This document shows, one piece after another, positions 29,704 to 38,955 of a stretch of DNA of 64,000 nucleotides. Under the pieces are notes generated by a model. It ran no database searches and had not been told where the DNA came from. It worked only from the letters and a program-made list of their open reading frames with translations. This stretch comes from SAR324 cluster bacterium. GTDB taxonomy: Bacteria; SAR324; XYD2-FULL-50-16; JAERRU01. The position numbers and the translations under genes were made by a program. The stretch spans positions 1 to 64,000 of the forward strand of contig JAERRU010000009.1 in the NCBI GenBank assembly GCA_016735295.1, read 5' to 3'. How positions within the stretch are numbered: the stretch's first letter is position 1; every line of letters starts with the position of its first letter.

Positions 29704-29766
29704 TATCATTTACCATAACTTAAAATGATATCTAATGTAGCGATTAATTGCAATGATAAATGATAT
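29704..29766. promoter_or_regulatory. cluster of AAATGATAT sites upstream of gor
   Basis: The 214-bp divergent region between the regulator gene and gor holds one inverted copy, TATCATTT (29704-29711), and direct copies AAATGATAT at 29723-29731 and 29758-29766, with a partial AATGATA just before the last. The first two form an 8-bp inverted repeat with an 11-bp spacer. This looks like a multi-site operator; the binding protein is unknown. Confidence 0.4.
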
Positions 29767-29824
29767 AGCAATATAAGGGATGAGTTGGGGAGTGTTAAAC
29801 GATAAATAAATTTTTTGAAAATAT

Positions 29825-31171
29825 ATGGAAAAATGTGATTATTTTGTGATAGGCGGGGGCTCTGGCGGAGTTAGATCGGCTAGAATAGCTTCTCAATTAG
29901 GGGCAAAGGTGATTTTAGCAGAAAAAGGTGATTTAGGAGGCACTTGCGTTAATGTGGGGTGCATACCGAAAAAGCTTTTTTCTTACGCTGCAGGATTTAA
30001 GCGTGAATTTAAAATGGCAGCGAATTATGGATGGCTCATTGATGATAAACAAACTTTTAATTGGACGTCATTTATTGCTCACAAAAATAAAGAAATCTCT
30101 AGATTAAATAATATTTATCAAAAAATTTTAGATACTGCCAATGTGAAGGTTCTCAGGGGAGCAGCTAAATTTTTATCTAATGAGGTAATTAGCGTAGCCG
30201 GTAAAGAGTATCTAGCTAAGCACACTCTAATTGCTACTGGGGGAGTGGCCCGCAAACTTAATATCCCTAATGAGGGGTTAAGTGTTAATTCTGATCAGAT
30301 TTTTTATTTAGATAAATTACCCAATAAAATTCTAATAGTCGGTGGAGGCTATATAGCCACTGAGTTTGCGTCTATTTTTAATGGATTTGGGGCGGAGGTA
30401 CATATATCTTACCGAAAAAATATTTATTTGCAGGGATTTGATATGGATATAAGGCTCAAGATTCAAGAAATCATGAAGGGTCAGGGGATTAAGTTTAGAT
30501 ATAATACAAATCTTAAATCATTAGCGATGGTGGATGGATTAATTAAGGCTAGTTTTGATGATCATAGCCAAGATGTTTATGATAAAGTTTTGCTGGCGGT
30601 GGGTAGGGATATAAATATAGAAGGTTTGGGGTTGGCTAATACGTTAGTTAAAGTAGGCCCTAATGGAAAAATTATTGTTGATCAAAATATGGCCACTACT
30701 GATGATAAAATATTTGCGGTGGGCGATGTTTCATCTCCACTAGATTTAACGCCAGTGGCTATAAAGGAAGGAATGCATTTAGCTAATCGACTTTTTGGTG
30801 ATGGTAAGGGTAAATTGGAAAAGATAAATTATGACCAAGTACCTAGTGCGGTGTTCACCCATCCTAATATAGCCACAGTTGGCTTGAGCGAAGATGAGGC
30901 TAGAGCAAGGGGCATTAAGATTAAGGTATATCGTAGCAATTTTGTTCCTATGAAAATTGGTTTTGCTGGTGATAAGGAAGAGTGTTTGATTAAGATGGTC
31001 ACCTCAGCAAAAGATGATAAAATACTAGGATTGCACTTGATAGGAGATGATACACCTGAGATTATGCAAGGATTTGCGGTGGCCATATCTTTAGGAGCAA
31101 CAAAAGATGATTTAGCTAAAGTGGTGGGTATACATCCTACATTAGCGGAAGAAGTGGTTACTATGAATTGA
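29825..31171 (+). CDS. gor: glutathione reductase
   Basis: This is a flavoprotein disulfide reductase that keeps glutathione reduced using NADPH. The FAD dinucleotide fold is VIGGGSGGVRSARIA (residues 8-22). The redox disulfide is C41/C46 in GGTCVNVGCIPKK. The NADPH fold is ILIVGGGYIATEFAS (about 171), followed by the Arg-containing SYRKN expected for NADPH. The C-terminal HPTLAEE carries the acid/base pair H437/E442. The GSGGVR signature favours glutathione over dihydrolipoamide or mercury. It converges on the next gene with 6 bp between them. Confidence 0.93.
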   Translation: MEKCDYFVIGGGSGGVRSARIASQLGAKVILAEKGDLGGTCVNVGCIPKKLFSYAAGFKREFKMAANYGWLIDDKQTFNWTSFIAHKNKEISRLNNIYQKILDTANVKVLRGAAKFLSNEVISVAGKEYLAKHTLIATGGVARKLNIPNEGLSVNSDQIFYLDKLPNKILIVGGGYIATEFASIFNGFGAEVHISYRKNIYLQGFDMDIRLKIQEIMKGQGIKFRYNTNLKSLAMVDGLIKASFDDHSQDVYDKVLLAVGRDINIEGLGLANTLVKVGPNGKIIVDQNMATTDDKIFAVGDVSSPLDLTPVAIKEGMHLANRLFGDGKGKLEKINYDQVPSAVFTHPNIATVGLSEDEARARGIKIKVYRSNFVPMKIGFAGDKEECLIKMVTSAKDDKILGLHLIGDDTPEIMQGFAVAISLGATKDDLAKVVGIHPTLAEEVVTMN

Positions 31172-31177
31172 ATTGCT

Positions 31178-32230
31178 TTAATTTAAAGATTTTTCTAGTT
31201 TACGAGCACTTATTATTACCTGCTCTGGGGTGATGGAAGTTAGGCATTCTAGATAATTAGAGTTTTTGCACCTTCCAGAACCATTTTTTGAACAGGGGCG
31301 GCAAGGCAAGTTAACTTCAATTATTTCACTTAAAGCTAGTTGGGGGGTAAAGCCAAATTCTTTGACTGTCGGGCCGTATATAACGAGAGCAGGCGTGCCT
31401 ACCGCTTCGGCTAAATGGGTTAATGCGCTATCATTTGATATTACGTAGCGGGCGTGTTTCAACAGAGCGCATGTTTCTAGGATAGTTAGTGTTCCTGCTA
31501 AATTTATGGCTTTGCCGGCTAATTTATCGGCCAGTTGGCGAGATAAATCATCATCACTGCCGCCTACTATTATAAAGTGATTATTTTGTGATAATTTCAG
31601 GCAACTTTTTATAAAATTTTCAATAGGCCACTGCTTTAATTTACAAGACGCCCCAGGAGTTACTACAATATAATTATTAATTTTATTTAAGGAAATTTTT
31701 TGATTAAGCCTTTGTTCAATGGATTCATCAACAAATATTTCTGATAAGTTGTTTAGTTTATTTGTATTGGTAAATTTTTTTAGTATATCAAGATAGGTTT
31801 GGCGGCGAGAAGGATTTTTTTTTAATATGTTGAATTTAAAAGAAATTAATAATTGCCTTTGCCAAGTTTTTTTATTTAGCTTCAACCACATTGCCTTACT
31901 AAATAAATATCTTAACCATATAATCAAGCTTCTAGTTGATTTATGGGCATCTATCACTAGATCATAGTTTTTATTTATCTTTAATAGACCGGCAAGAATC
32001 CATAAACTCTTTATATGGTGTAGTCTAGGCCAACTTATTATTTCATTTATATGGGGGGATAAAGAGTGAATTTCGCTAAATTCTGCTAAAGTAACAAAAT
32101 CTATCTTTGCTTGAGGAAAAATATTTTTGAGTTCTCGAAATAAACAGCTAAGTAACACCACATCACCTAACGAAGAAAATCTGATAACTAGCACTCGGTT
32201 TATCCCACTAGTAGGGGCATACTTACTCAC
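31178..32230 (-). CDS. glycosyltransferase family 9 (LPS heptosyltransferase-like)
   Basis: This is a family 9 glycosyltransferase that probably adds heptose to the LPS inner core on the cytoplasmic face. The N-terminal VIRFSSLGDVVL is the family signature. The C-terminal half has VTPGASCKLKQWP, ISNDSALTHLAEAVGTPALVIYGPT for nucleotide-sugar binding, and a Cys-rich LPCRPCSKNG segment common in heptosyltransferases. The length of 350 residues is typical. WaaC versus WaaF cannot be told apart here. hldD at 49531 would supply ADP-heptose. Confidence 0.85.
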   Translation of the reverse strand: MSKYAPTSGINRVLVIRFSSLGDVVLLSCLFRELKNIFPQAKIDFVTLAEFSEIHSLSPHINEIISWPRLHHIKSLWILAGLLKINKNYDLVIDAHKSTRSLIIWLRYLFSKAMWLKLNKKTWQRQLLISFKFNILKKNPSRRQTYLDILKKFTNTNKLNNLSEIFVDESIEQRLNQKISLNKINNYIVVTPGASCKLKQWPIENFIKSCLKLSQNNHFIIVGGSDDDLSRQLADKLAGKAINLAGTLTILETCALLKHARYVISNDSALTHLAEAVGTPALVIYGPTVKEFGFTPQLALSEIIEVNLPCRPCSKNGSGRCKNSNYLECLTSITPEQVIISARKLEKSLN

Positions 32231-32308
32231 CTTTTTTAGTTAACACTAAGAATAATATATGGTCTTACGATAACCAGATAACCTGTTTAATTTTAGAATA
32301 ATGGACTA

Positions 32309-33049
32309 CTACATATATTTTAAAATACCAAAGCTAAGGCTAATCCCGCCTAAATCAGTGGTATTGGTGAAGGTATCTTTGTAGGTCACATTATTACTAG
32401 GATTTTTGGTGTCGGTATGTTTATAATCAACATCAATAGTTTTTTTATCTATGCCCTTATTATCAGAAAATATTAGTTCTAAATGAAAATCAGCAGAACC
32501 TAGTAAATAATTAGCCCCTAAGAATAAATTAACCGAAGATGTGCTTGCATTAATTTTGTGTTTATGGAAAATTCCTCCTCCCCCATATTGAGTGCTATAG
32601 TTGGTTGAAGCAAATTCAGCTCCTCCATAAAAGTTATAGTTACGCTTAGTTTGCTTGCCAAAATAAGCCTGATAGCCAACAAAAAATCCTTGTGCTTTTA
32701 AGTCATAATCAAACTTTTTTATTTTAGTATCACTGGTAAATTTAGTAGTTGATACATCGCTAATGCCCCCTGCTTGCACTTCTATACCCATATATAAAAT
32801 ATTATAAGTTAAAAAGGTTATTCCCCCCTTAATTTTGTAGGAATGGATTACATTGCTAAAAGTAATACTTTTACCACTATTACGGCTAGTTAATTTAGGG
32901 CTAACGGGACGCAAATTATAATCAAAGCCTATAATATAATTTAATCCTTTTTGACCTTGAGCAAAGGCTATCTGCCCACAGAACAAGGATATTAAAAAAG
33001 TAGCTGTTACTACTGATATACTAATTATTCGATATTTTGAATGTATCAT
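32309..33049 (-). CDS. putative outer-membrane beta-barrel protein
   Basis: A signal peptide ending near AFA-QG (about residue 31) is followed by about 215 residues of alternating polar and hydrophobic segments with many Gly, Tyr and Phe. Examples are GLNYIIGFDYNLRP, YMGIEVQAGG, NLFLGANYLLG and LGGISLSFGILKYM. This pattern fits an 8-10-stranded barrel such as OmpW- or OmpA-like small porins, but I recognise no family. It is divergent from znuA across 260 bp that contain an 18-bp palindrome, so zinc-linked control is possible. Confidence 0.6.
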   Translation of the reverse strand: MIHSKYRIISISVVTATFLISLFCGQIAFAQGQKGLNYIIGFDYNLRPVSPKLTSRNSGKSITFSNVIHSYKIKGGITFLTYNILYMGIEVQAGGISDVSTTKFTSDTKIKKFDYDLKAQGFFVGYQAYFGKQTKRNYNFYGGAEFASTNYSTQYGGGGIFHKHKINASTSSVNLFLGANYLLGSADFHLELIFSDNKGIDKKTIDVDYKHTDTKNPSNNVTYKDTFTNTTDLGGISLSFGILKYM

Positions 33050-33126
33050 AGACTTTTTATCTGCTAGTAAAAATCAACGCTATCTTAAAAAATTATCTTA
33101 AGCTTTAATTATGTTTTGCTAATTTA

Positions 33127-33144
33127 TAGATTATTAATAATCTA
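33127..33144. promoter_or_regulatory. perfect 18-bp palindrome between the barrel gene and znuA
   Basis: TAGATTATTAATAATCTA is a perfect inverted repeat with no spacer, about 78 bp upstream of the barrel gene start and about 93 bp upstream of the znuA -35 box. Size and AT-rich symmetry are compatible with a Fur/Zur-family operator, but it does not match a motif I can name with certainty. Confidence 0.45.
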
Positions 33145-33236
33145 AACACAAGCTGCCCTCGCATTATATCATTAGGCTTAGTTTAAGCAAGGGATAAATA
33201 ATCACTAAATCATGGCAATTAAATAATAATAAATAA

Positions 33237-33264
33237 TTGACACCTAGCCTGATGTATCTATATC
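33237..33264 (+). promoter_or_regulatory. probable znuA promoter
   Basis: Consensus TTGACA at 33237-33242 is followed 16 bp later by TATATC at 33259-33264, about 50 bp before the znuA start. It would drive znuA-znuC-znuB. Confidence 0.45.
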
Positions 33265-33315
33265 TATATTTACTTGTAGTTTATTATTTTAATAATCATT
33301 AAATATAGTTTGGTC

Positions 33316-34242
33316 ATGATTGCTTATCGGAAAATTATTAGTATTAGTTTAATTTTACTTATAAATTTAACATTTTCATCTATCAGTAACGCAAAGAATA
33401 AGGCTAGTGATGAACCACTTTTAGTGATAGCTAGCCTGCCTCCATACGCTTCTTTGGTAAAGGATATCGGGGGCTCAGCTGTGATGGTGAGTGAGGTGCT
33501 TAAAATTAATTCTGATCCACATTTTTTTGAAATAACGCCCTCCATAATAAAAATATTTAAAAAAGCACATCTATTTTTAGCGTCTGGTCAGGCATATGAG
33601 GCAACGATTATTAACAAGTTAAAGGGATTAAATGATAAATTGGTTATAGTGCACCTTAATGATATCAGCTCGCCAATTAAAAATGATGATAATTCTAGTA
33701 ATGATAAGTCAAATAAACCTAAACATAAACATAAGCAGCAACATAAATTAGATTTTGACGTGCATACATGGTTTTCTCCCGTGATATTAAAGGAGCAAGC
33801 CAACATGATATATCTTAAATTAGTTGATCTTATGCCTTCCAAAAAGGAGCAATTAAGCAACAATTATCAGCAGGTAATAGGAGAAATTTCTACCATTCAT
33901 GATCAATTAACTCAAAAATTAGCCCCTTATAAAGGAAAAACAATTTTTTCCTATCATGTGGTAACTGCCTATTTCGGTAGAGATTTTGGATTGATAAGCT
34001 ATGGGTTAGCTCCCTTTCATGTGGAACCTAGCTTTACTGATATTATTAAAATAACTAAAGCAATGAAAAAAGATAAAGCTAATTACATTTTAATAACTTC
34101 AGATAGTCAAAAAGGTAGAGCCGGCATTATTGCTAAAGAAACCAATGCCAGATTAATTAGAGCACATGAATTTAGATCTACTTGGCAAGATACAATCTTG
34201 AATTTATCAGATAAAATAGTTGAGGGATTTACAGAAAAATAA
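33316..34242 (+). CDS. znuA: zinc ABC transporter substrate-binding protein ZnuA
   Basis: This is a periplasmic cluster 9 metal-binding protein. A signal peptide ends around SNA (about residue 26). Metal ligands expected for the family are H69 (SDPHFFE), H150 (DVHTWFSP) and H214 (FSYHVV). A His/Lys loop KHKHKQQHK (about 136-144), typical of zinc rather than manganese binders, precedes the second ligand. The ATG at 33316 is preferred to a TTG at 33310. It is first in a znuA-znuC-znuB operon with a 3-bp gap to znuC. Confidence 0.9.
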   Translation: MIAYRKIISISLILLINLTFSSISNAKNKASDEPLLVIASLPPYASLVKDIGGSAVMVSEVLKINSDPHFFEITPSIIKIFKKAHLFLASGQAYEATIINKLKGLNDKLVIVHLNDISSPIKNDDNSSNDKSNKPKHKHKQQHKLDFDVHTWFSPVILKEQANMIYLKLVDLMPSKKEQLSNNYQQVIGEISTIHDQLTQKLAPYKGKTIFSYHVVTAYFGRDFGLISYGLAPFHVEPSFTDIIKITKAMKKDKANYILITSDSQKGRAGIIAKETNARLIRAHEFRSTWQDTILNLSDKIVEGFTEK

Positions 34243-34245
34243 ATT

Positions 34246-35088
34246 TTGAGAAATACACAATCGGTGGCGATCGAATTTAAAGACGTCTATTTTAAGTATC
34301 AGCAAGGATATATTTTAGAAAAGGTTGATTTTAGCTTACGAAAGCAAGACTTTTTACTGATTTTAGGGCCAAATGGAGGCGGTAAAACTAGCTTACTTAA
34401 ATTAATCATGGGCATAAATCGCCCTACACAAGGTAAAGTAAAAGTATTTGGTGAAGAACCTCATATTTCTAAACCTAAGATAGGATACGTTCCTCAGAAT
34501 ATACCAGTAAACGATCGCTTTCCTATAACCGTGGAGCAGGTGGTGTCTTTAGGTAGTTTTTTATCTAATAAAACACTTAGTCGCCACGAAATATCACAAA
34601 GAACTAAAACTTGGTTAGATAAGGTAGGGTTAACCAAGGTGGCAAAATCGAGATTTTGTGAAATATCTGGCGGCCAGCAACAACGGGTAATTATCGCTAG
34701 AGTAATGATGAGCCAACCAGAAATTTTACTGCTTGATGAGCCAACTAATAATATTGATATAGAGCTAAAAGATAGTTTTTGCCAACTTTTATCAAATATA
34801 AGTAAACAAGTTACTGTGGTTATGGTAACTCACGAGCTTAGTTTTTTGCCAAAATCGGTTAACAAGATAGGCTGTGTAGAAAAAAAAGTGGTGATTCATG
34901 GCAGTTTATCATCATTAGAAGAAGATATACCTTTTCATGGTGAGCATAATAATAATAAATCTGGCCACGGCTCAACCCATGCTGAAGGGCATGATTGTGG
35001 CCATCAATGCATGGTAGATTATTTAGCACATCTTAATAATAATACTAATCTTGATATTTATAAAAGCTTAATGAAAACGAAAACATGA
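34246..35088 (+). CDS. znuC: zinc ABC transporter ATPase ZnuC with His/Cys-rich tail
   Basis: This is the ATPase of the zinc importer. Walker A is GPNGGGKTS (residues 41-49), the signature is ISGGQQQR (about 144), Walker B is ILLLDEP (about 164), and the switch His is in VTHELSF. The start is TTG at 34246. After the normal core, residues about 226-263 contain eight histidines and two cysteines (HGEHNN, HGSTHAEGHDCGHQC), a probable metal-sensing or buffering extension. The stop overlaps znuB by 4 nt (ATGA). Confidence 0.92.
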   Translation: MRNTQSVAIEFKDVYFKYQQGYILEKVDFSLRKQDFLLILGPNGGGKTSLLKLIMGINRPTQGKVKVFGEEPHISKPKIGYVPQNIPVNDRFPITVEQVVSLGSFLSNKTLSRHEISQRTKTWLDKVGLTKVAKSRFCEISGGQQQRVIIARVMMSQPEILLLDEPTNNIDIELKDSFCQLLSNISKQVTVVMVTHELSFLPKSVNKIGCVEKKVVIHGSLSSLEEDIPFHGEHNNNKSGHGSTHAEGHDCGHQCMVDYLAHLNNNTNLDIYKSLMKTKT

Positions 35089-35918
35089 TAGATTTAATAA
35101 CTGAGATAAGTTTTTTAAAATCAATTTTATTAGCGGTGGGGTTAATTTCAGCTTTATTGGCAATTTTGGGCACTTTTGTGACTTTTAATAATTTAAATTA
35201 TTTAAGTAGTTCTTTAACCCACGCTAGTTTAGGAGGGATTGGTGTAGCAATTTTTGTAGGTTTGCCGGTGATATTGCTAGCACCAGTATTCGCTTTATTG
35301 TTGGGGGGAGCGGTGACTATATTTTTTTACAAGGAAAAATCTCGGATAGGCTCTTTTCTAGATTTAACATACGCTCTTGGTATGGCACTGGGAATTTTTT
35401 TAATTACGATTAGCCCTGGTTACCAGAAGGATTTTTCTGGTTTTTTATTTGGTAATCTATTGCTGGTAAGTGATACAGAAGTTTATGTGCTGGCGGCAGT
35501 GCTGGCTATGATATTGATATATTTAGCAATTAATTACCGTAAACTATTGTTAATCAGCTTTGACGCCCAATTTGCCTCAACTTGTGGCATTAATGTTAAG
35601 GGACAAAGTTTGGTACTTATTTTGGCATTGGCGTTTACTTTACCATTAATTATCAAAATCGCGGGGATCACTTTAACGATAGCATTAATTTCTGTAGCAC
35701 CTTTATTATTTGAGCAAAGAATAATTTCAGTAGGAAAGATAATGATTTTTTCTTATTTATTGAATTTAATAATATTTGGTGTTGGTATTGTAATATCTTT
35801 TTGGTTTGATTGGCCCACGGGTAGCATCACAAGTTTAGTGGCAGTGGGCATTTTTGTGATTGGCTATAGTGCCTTAAAGCTGACTAAAGTTATCACAAAT
35901 AAGCGTCAATCCCGTTAG
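35085..35918 (+). CDS. znuB: zinc ABC transporter permease ZnuB
   Basis: This is an ABC-3 family inner-membrane permease with about eight hydrophobic helices. Family landmarks are TFVTFNNLNYLSSSLTHASLGGIG (about residues 26-49, the GxG region near the ATPase coupling helix) and ISFDAQFASTCGIN (about 158-171). It overlaps znuC by 4 nt and ends the operon. Short TA and TTA repeats follow in the convergent gap. Confidence 0.93.
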   Translation: MIDLITEISFLKSILLAVGLISALLAILGTFVTFNNLNYLSSSLTHASLGGIGVAIFVGLPVILLAPVFALLLGGAVTIFFYKEKSRIGSFLDLTYALGMALGIFLITISPGYQKDFSGFLFGNLLLVSDTEVYVLAAVLAMILIYLAINYRKLLLISFDAQFASTCGINVKGQSLVLILALAFTLPLIIKIAGITLTIALISVAPLLFEQRIISVGKIMIFSYLLNLIIFGVGIVISFWFDWPTGSITSLVAVGIFVIGYSALKLTKVITNKRQSR

Positions 35919-35990
35919 TATATATATATATATTATAGATGAGCTAGCTGGTTAGTGATTATTAAGATAATTATTATTATTATTATTATT
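35919..35990. repeat. simple TA and TTA repeats in a convergent gap
   Basis: TA repeated about seven times (35919-35933) and TTA repeated six to seven times (35971-35990) flank a short AGCTAGCT palindrome between znuB and the minus-strand TPR gene. The TTA tract includes the stop codon of the TPR gene, so slippage would change only the 3' end. No T-tailed terminator hairpin is seen. Confidence 0.8.
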
Positions 35991-38787
35991 GAGATAAATC
36001 TCCTCTTAAATACTTAGCGTAGGCTTGATTGCGCTCTATTTCATTTTTTCCAATTAGGGCTAATTTTTGAAATGGATTATCCCCTTCTTGCTCGGTGGCT
36101 AGTATTTGATTAAATGTTTTTAGCGAGGTGGCATAATTTTCTTGAGTTAAATGAATGGAAGCCATAAAATAAAGAGCTTGGAGCACTTGAGGTGATTTTG
36201 GATATTTATCTATCGCTTCTTGATAGAAAATTAACGACTGCTGATAAGATTTTAATTGATAGGTCATATCGCCAAGATAGAAAAACGATAAAGGCACATA
36301 ATCAGGTATATTAGGATTGCTTAGCGGGTGACGATAATTATCTCTAACTTCTTTAAAGGAAGTAAAGGCACTTTCATATAATCCTAGTTCTTTTTGAATC
36401 AAGCCTAGCTTAAACCAAGAAGCGGGCAATAGGTGATAATAAAGGGGGTCATCATTATTTTGCATTTGAGCGATCAAATTTTCTAAAACTTCGATCGCTA
36501 TTCGGTAATCTTTTTTGATGATATAGATATCAGCAATTCTAGATTTAGCGTAGTTACCAAATAGGCTTAAGGGGGAGTCTAGCGATACTTCTTCAAAATA
36601 GACTAACGCTTCATTATAGATAGTATTTAATTTAAAATTATCACCAATAGCAAATCTAATTTCACCAAACCGGCTAGGGCTATCTTGCGTTAATAGTATT
36701 TGATAAAACCGGCTAGAATCTCGGTAATTATTTAATTTTGAATAGGCGTCAGCTAATAGCCACAAGATAAATTGATTATCACTTTTATTGATTGTTTGGC
36801 GAAATCTAACATATTGAGATATAATATCGCTATAATCATTATTCAGATAAGACTTAGTCATTAAGTGAGTGATATTTTCAATTAATAAAGCATCTATAGC
36901 CCCATTTAAATTATATTTCCCTTCTGGATAAAGTTTTCGGTATCTTTTTATCGCGGTGATAGATTTTTCCCCTTCTTCGTGAAAGTTGTGAGCAATAATA
37001 ATTCTTAAGATGGCCTCTTCTTTGATATTTTGATTTTCAGAAGACGTAAAAATATTTTCATATTCTGCTAAGGCAAGTTGATAATCTTTTATTTGATAAT
37101 CTTCAGCAGATATATTAGCAATTTTCATTCTAGCCATATTGGCTATTTCAGGAAATTTTTTGGTAGTAATAAATTCATAAAAAGCGATGGCCTCTTCATT
37201 TTTGGCTTCATCGAAATAATAATCACCCAAATCCATAGAGGCGATGGTGCTTAGTATATGATCGGGAAATTTTTCGATTAATTTTTTACTACGAGACACA
37301 AAAGAAGGATAAGATTTTTGATGATAATAGGTGTTAGCCTCAGCATATAATATATTAGGGTCATCACTAGGCATGTCGTCACTTAAGGAGCGAGCGATAA
37401 CAAAATTTTTGTGGGCATCAGGATAGCGATTAATGTGATATAAAGCTTGTCCTAGCTTATAATGAACCAAAGGAAGATAGCGAGAATAAGGAAAGCGTAA
37501 GATATAATCTTGTAATTGTCTTATGGTGGAAGAATAATTTTTTTTCAGTAAAGACACCACAGCCTGATGATAGAGGGCATCTTGAACATAATATGATTTA
37601 GGATATCTATTTACTAACTCTGCGTAATATTCACTAGCTTCTTCATAAAAATTATCAGCTTGGTGGTTTAAACCAATCATTAACATAGCTCTAGCGTGAT
37701 CGTAGCTAGTAATACCTAGTTCATCAGCTCTATCAATAGCGAAGCTATATTCTTTAATTACATTTTGGTAGCCATCAAATTTCTTTTGTTTTTTTTGCAA
37801 TTCATGCAAACTATCAGCGGCTCTAAACAGGGCTAATATGCCAATTTCTTCTGTTTTGGTATAATTATAACTTTGTTTAAAATTACTAAAAGCCCCTTCA
37901 TAATTTTGTTGACGAAATTTGGACTCACCTTCAATAAAGAAGTATTTGGCATCATGATTTTTATTATTAATATTTGTTGATTCCTCATCATCAAAAAATA
38001 ATCTACGATCACTGTCTTGAATGGGTAAGCCTTCATGTTGGCTAGAAATTTTAATTAATACTTGGTTTGGGGCAGGTAGGCTTTGGCTAGTTATTTTTAC
38101 GTAAGGGGTGTGTAAGCTTAGCGTGACTAACAGGTCATCCTTTTGTTTTTGGTAAGAAATATGTTTAATGAATTCAGATTGTAAAGAAGTGGGTTTAAAT
38201 TCTAAATTAGTATTTTTCAGAGTTAATTCTAGTTTAACATCGGGCAAGGAGCGGGTGATTAGGCGGTAATTAGCTGGTTTATTTAAAATAAAGGCGAGCT
38301 GTTCATTTTTCACCTCACGAATCAAAACAACTTTTTTGAGGGCATCGGGGGAATTAGCAAGATATCCCTTGGTTGATGTTACTGGATAAAGTTTAATGCT
38401 TAATGTTCCCTCTATAAGATTAGATACAAACACATTATGAGCTATATCATTAGTTTTCTTTTGTAATTTAATCCACACTTGGTTTGGTTCAATCTTAGAT
38501 ATAGTAACAAAATCAAGAATATTACTTTCAAATGCGTCAACTTTAGCGAGTGATTTAGGTACTGAGGCATTTCTTATTTTAATAGTGATGATATTTTTTT
38601 CAGGAAAATCTACTATTTCATAATTAGGAAAACGATCTGATTTAATGGTAAAGGTCGCGTAATTTTCATAATGATCAACATAATAGTCTCTCACAATGTT
38701 GGTAGTCAGGGCACTAGCAGGGAATAAGCCTGATATGCTTAAGATACTAGATAATATAAATATAAAAAATTTTTTCTGGTGAAGCAT
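35986..38787 (-). CDS. large exported TPR protein with AMIN-like N-terminus
   Basis: This 933-residue protein begins with a signal peptide (ending around ASA, residue 26). Residues about 30-135 contain a beta-rich domain resembling AMIN or secretin-associated domains (YATFTIKSDRFPNYEIVDFP, NIITIKIRNASV). From about residue 275 to 920 there are many TPR-type helical repeats with Y-A-L-P patterns, such as YAELVNRYPKSYYVQDALY. This suggests a periplasmic or outer-membrane scaffold, perhaps for envelope machinery. I do not recognise a specific family. It is transcribed alone, with 168 bp of AT-rich DNA upstream. Confidence 0.75.
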   Translation of the reverse strand: MLHQKKFFIFILSSILSISGLFPASALTTNIVRDYYVDHYENYATFTIKSDRFPNYEIVDFPEKNIITIKIRNASVPKSLAKVDAFESNILDFVTISKIEPNQVWIKLQKKTNDIAHNVFVSNLIEGTLSIKLYPVTSTKGYLANSPDALKKVVLIREVKNEQLAFILNKPANYRLITRSLPDVKLELTLKNTNLEFKPTSLQSEFIKHISYQKQKDDLLVTLSLHTPYVKITSQSLPAPNQVLIKISSQHEGLPIQDSDRRLFFDDEESTNINNKNHDAKYFFIEGESKFRQQNYEGAFSNFKQSYNYTKTEEIGILALFRAADSLHELQKKQKKFDGYQNVIKEYSFAIDRADELGITSYDHARAMLMIGLNHQADNFYEEASEYYAELVNRYPKSYYVQDALYHQAVVSLLKKNYSSTIRQLQDYILRFPYSRYLPLVHYKLGQALYHINRYPDAHKNFVIARSLSDDMPSDDPNILYAEANTYYHQKSYPSFVSRSKKLIEKFPDHILSTIASMDLGDYYFDEAKNEEAIAFYEFITTKKFPEIANMARMKIANISAEDYQIKDYQLALAEYENIFTSSENQNIKEEAILRIIIAHNFHEEGEKSITAIKRYRKLYPEGKYNLNGAIDALLIENITHLMTKSYLNNDYSDIISQYVRFRQTINKSDNQFILWLLADAYSKLNNYRDSSRFYQILLTQDSPSRFGEIRFAIGDNFKLNTIYNEALVYFEEVSLDSPLSLFGNYAKSRIADIYIIKKDYRIAIEVLENLIAQMQNNDDPLYYHLLPASWFKLGLIQKELGLYESAFTSFKEVRDNYRHPLSNPNIPDYVPLSFFYLGDMTYQLKSYQQSLIFYQEAIDKYPKSPQVLQALYFMASIHLTQENYATSLKTFNQILATEQEGDNPFQKLALIGKNEIERNQAYAKYLRGDLSQ

Positions 38788-38955
38788 TTTTTATAGCATT
38801 TAGATAATTAAGAGATGATTAAGAGATAATAAAAAAATTCCTATAAGAGCCAGTTAAAAGCAAATTTGGTGCAAAAAATCTACTAATTTTAAATCAACTA
38901 GGCTATACCTACTAAACAAACATTTTTAAAATTATAAAAATAATAAAAAATAATT

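Noticed and set aside
33050-33309. A tRNA or small RNA gene in the barrel-znuA gap
   Set aside because: No cloverleaf or GC-rich conserved core can be found; only promoter-like elements and one palindrome are visible.
35942-35949. AGCTAGCT palindrome as a bidirectional terminator
   Set aside because: The stem is too short and there is no flanking T-run.
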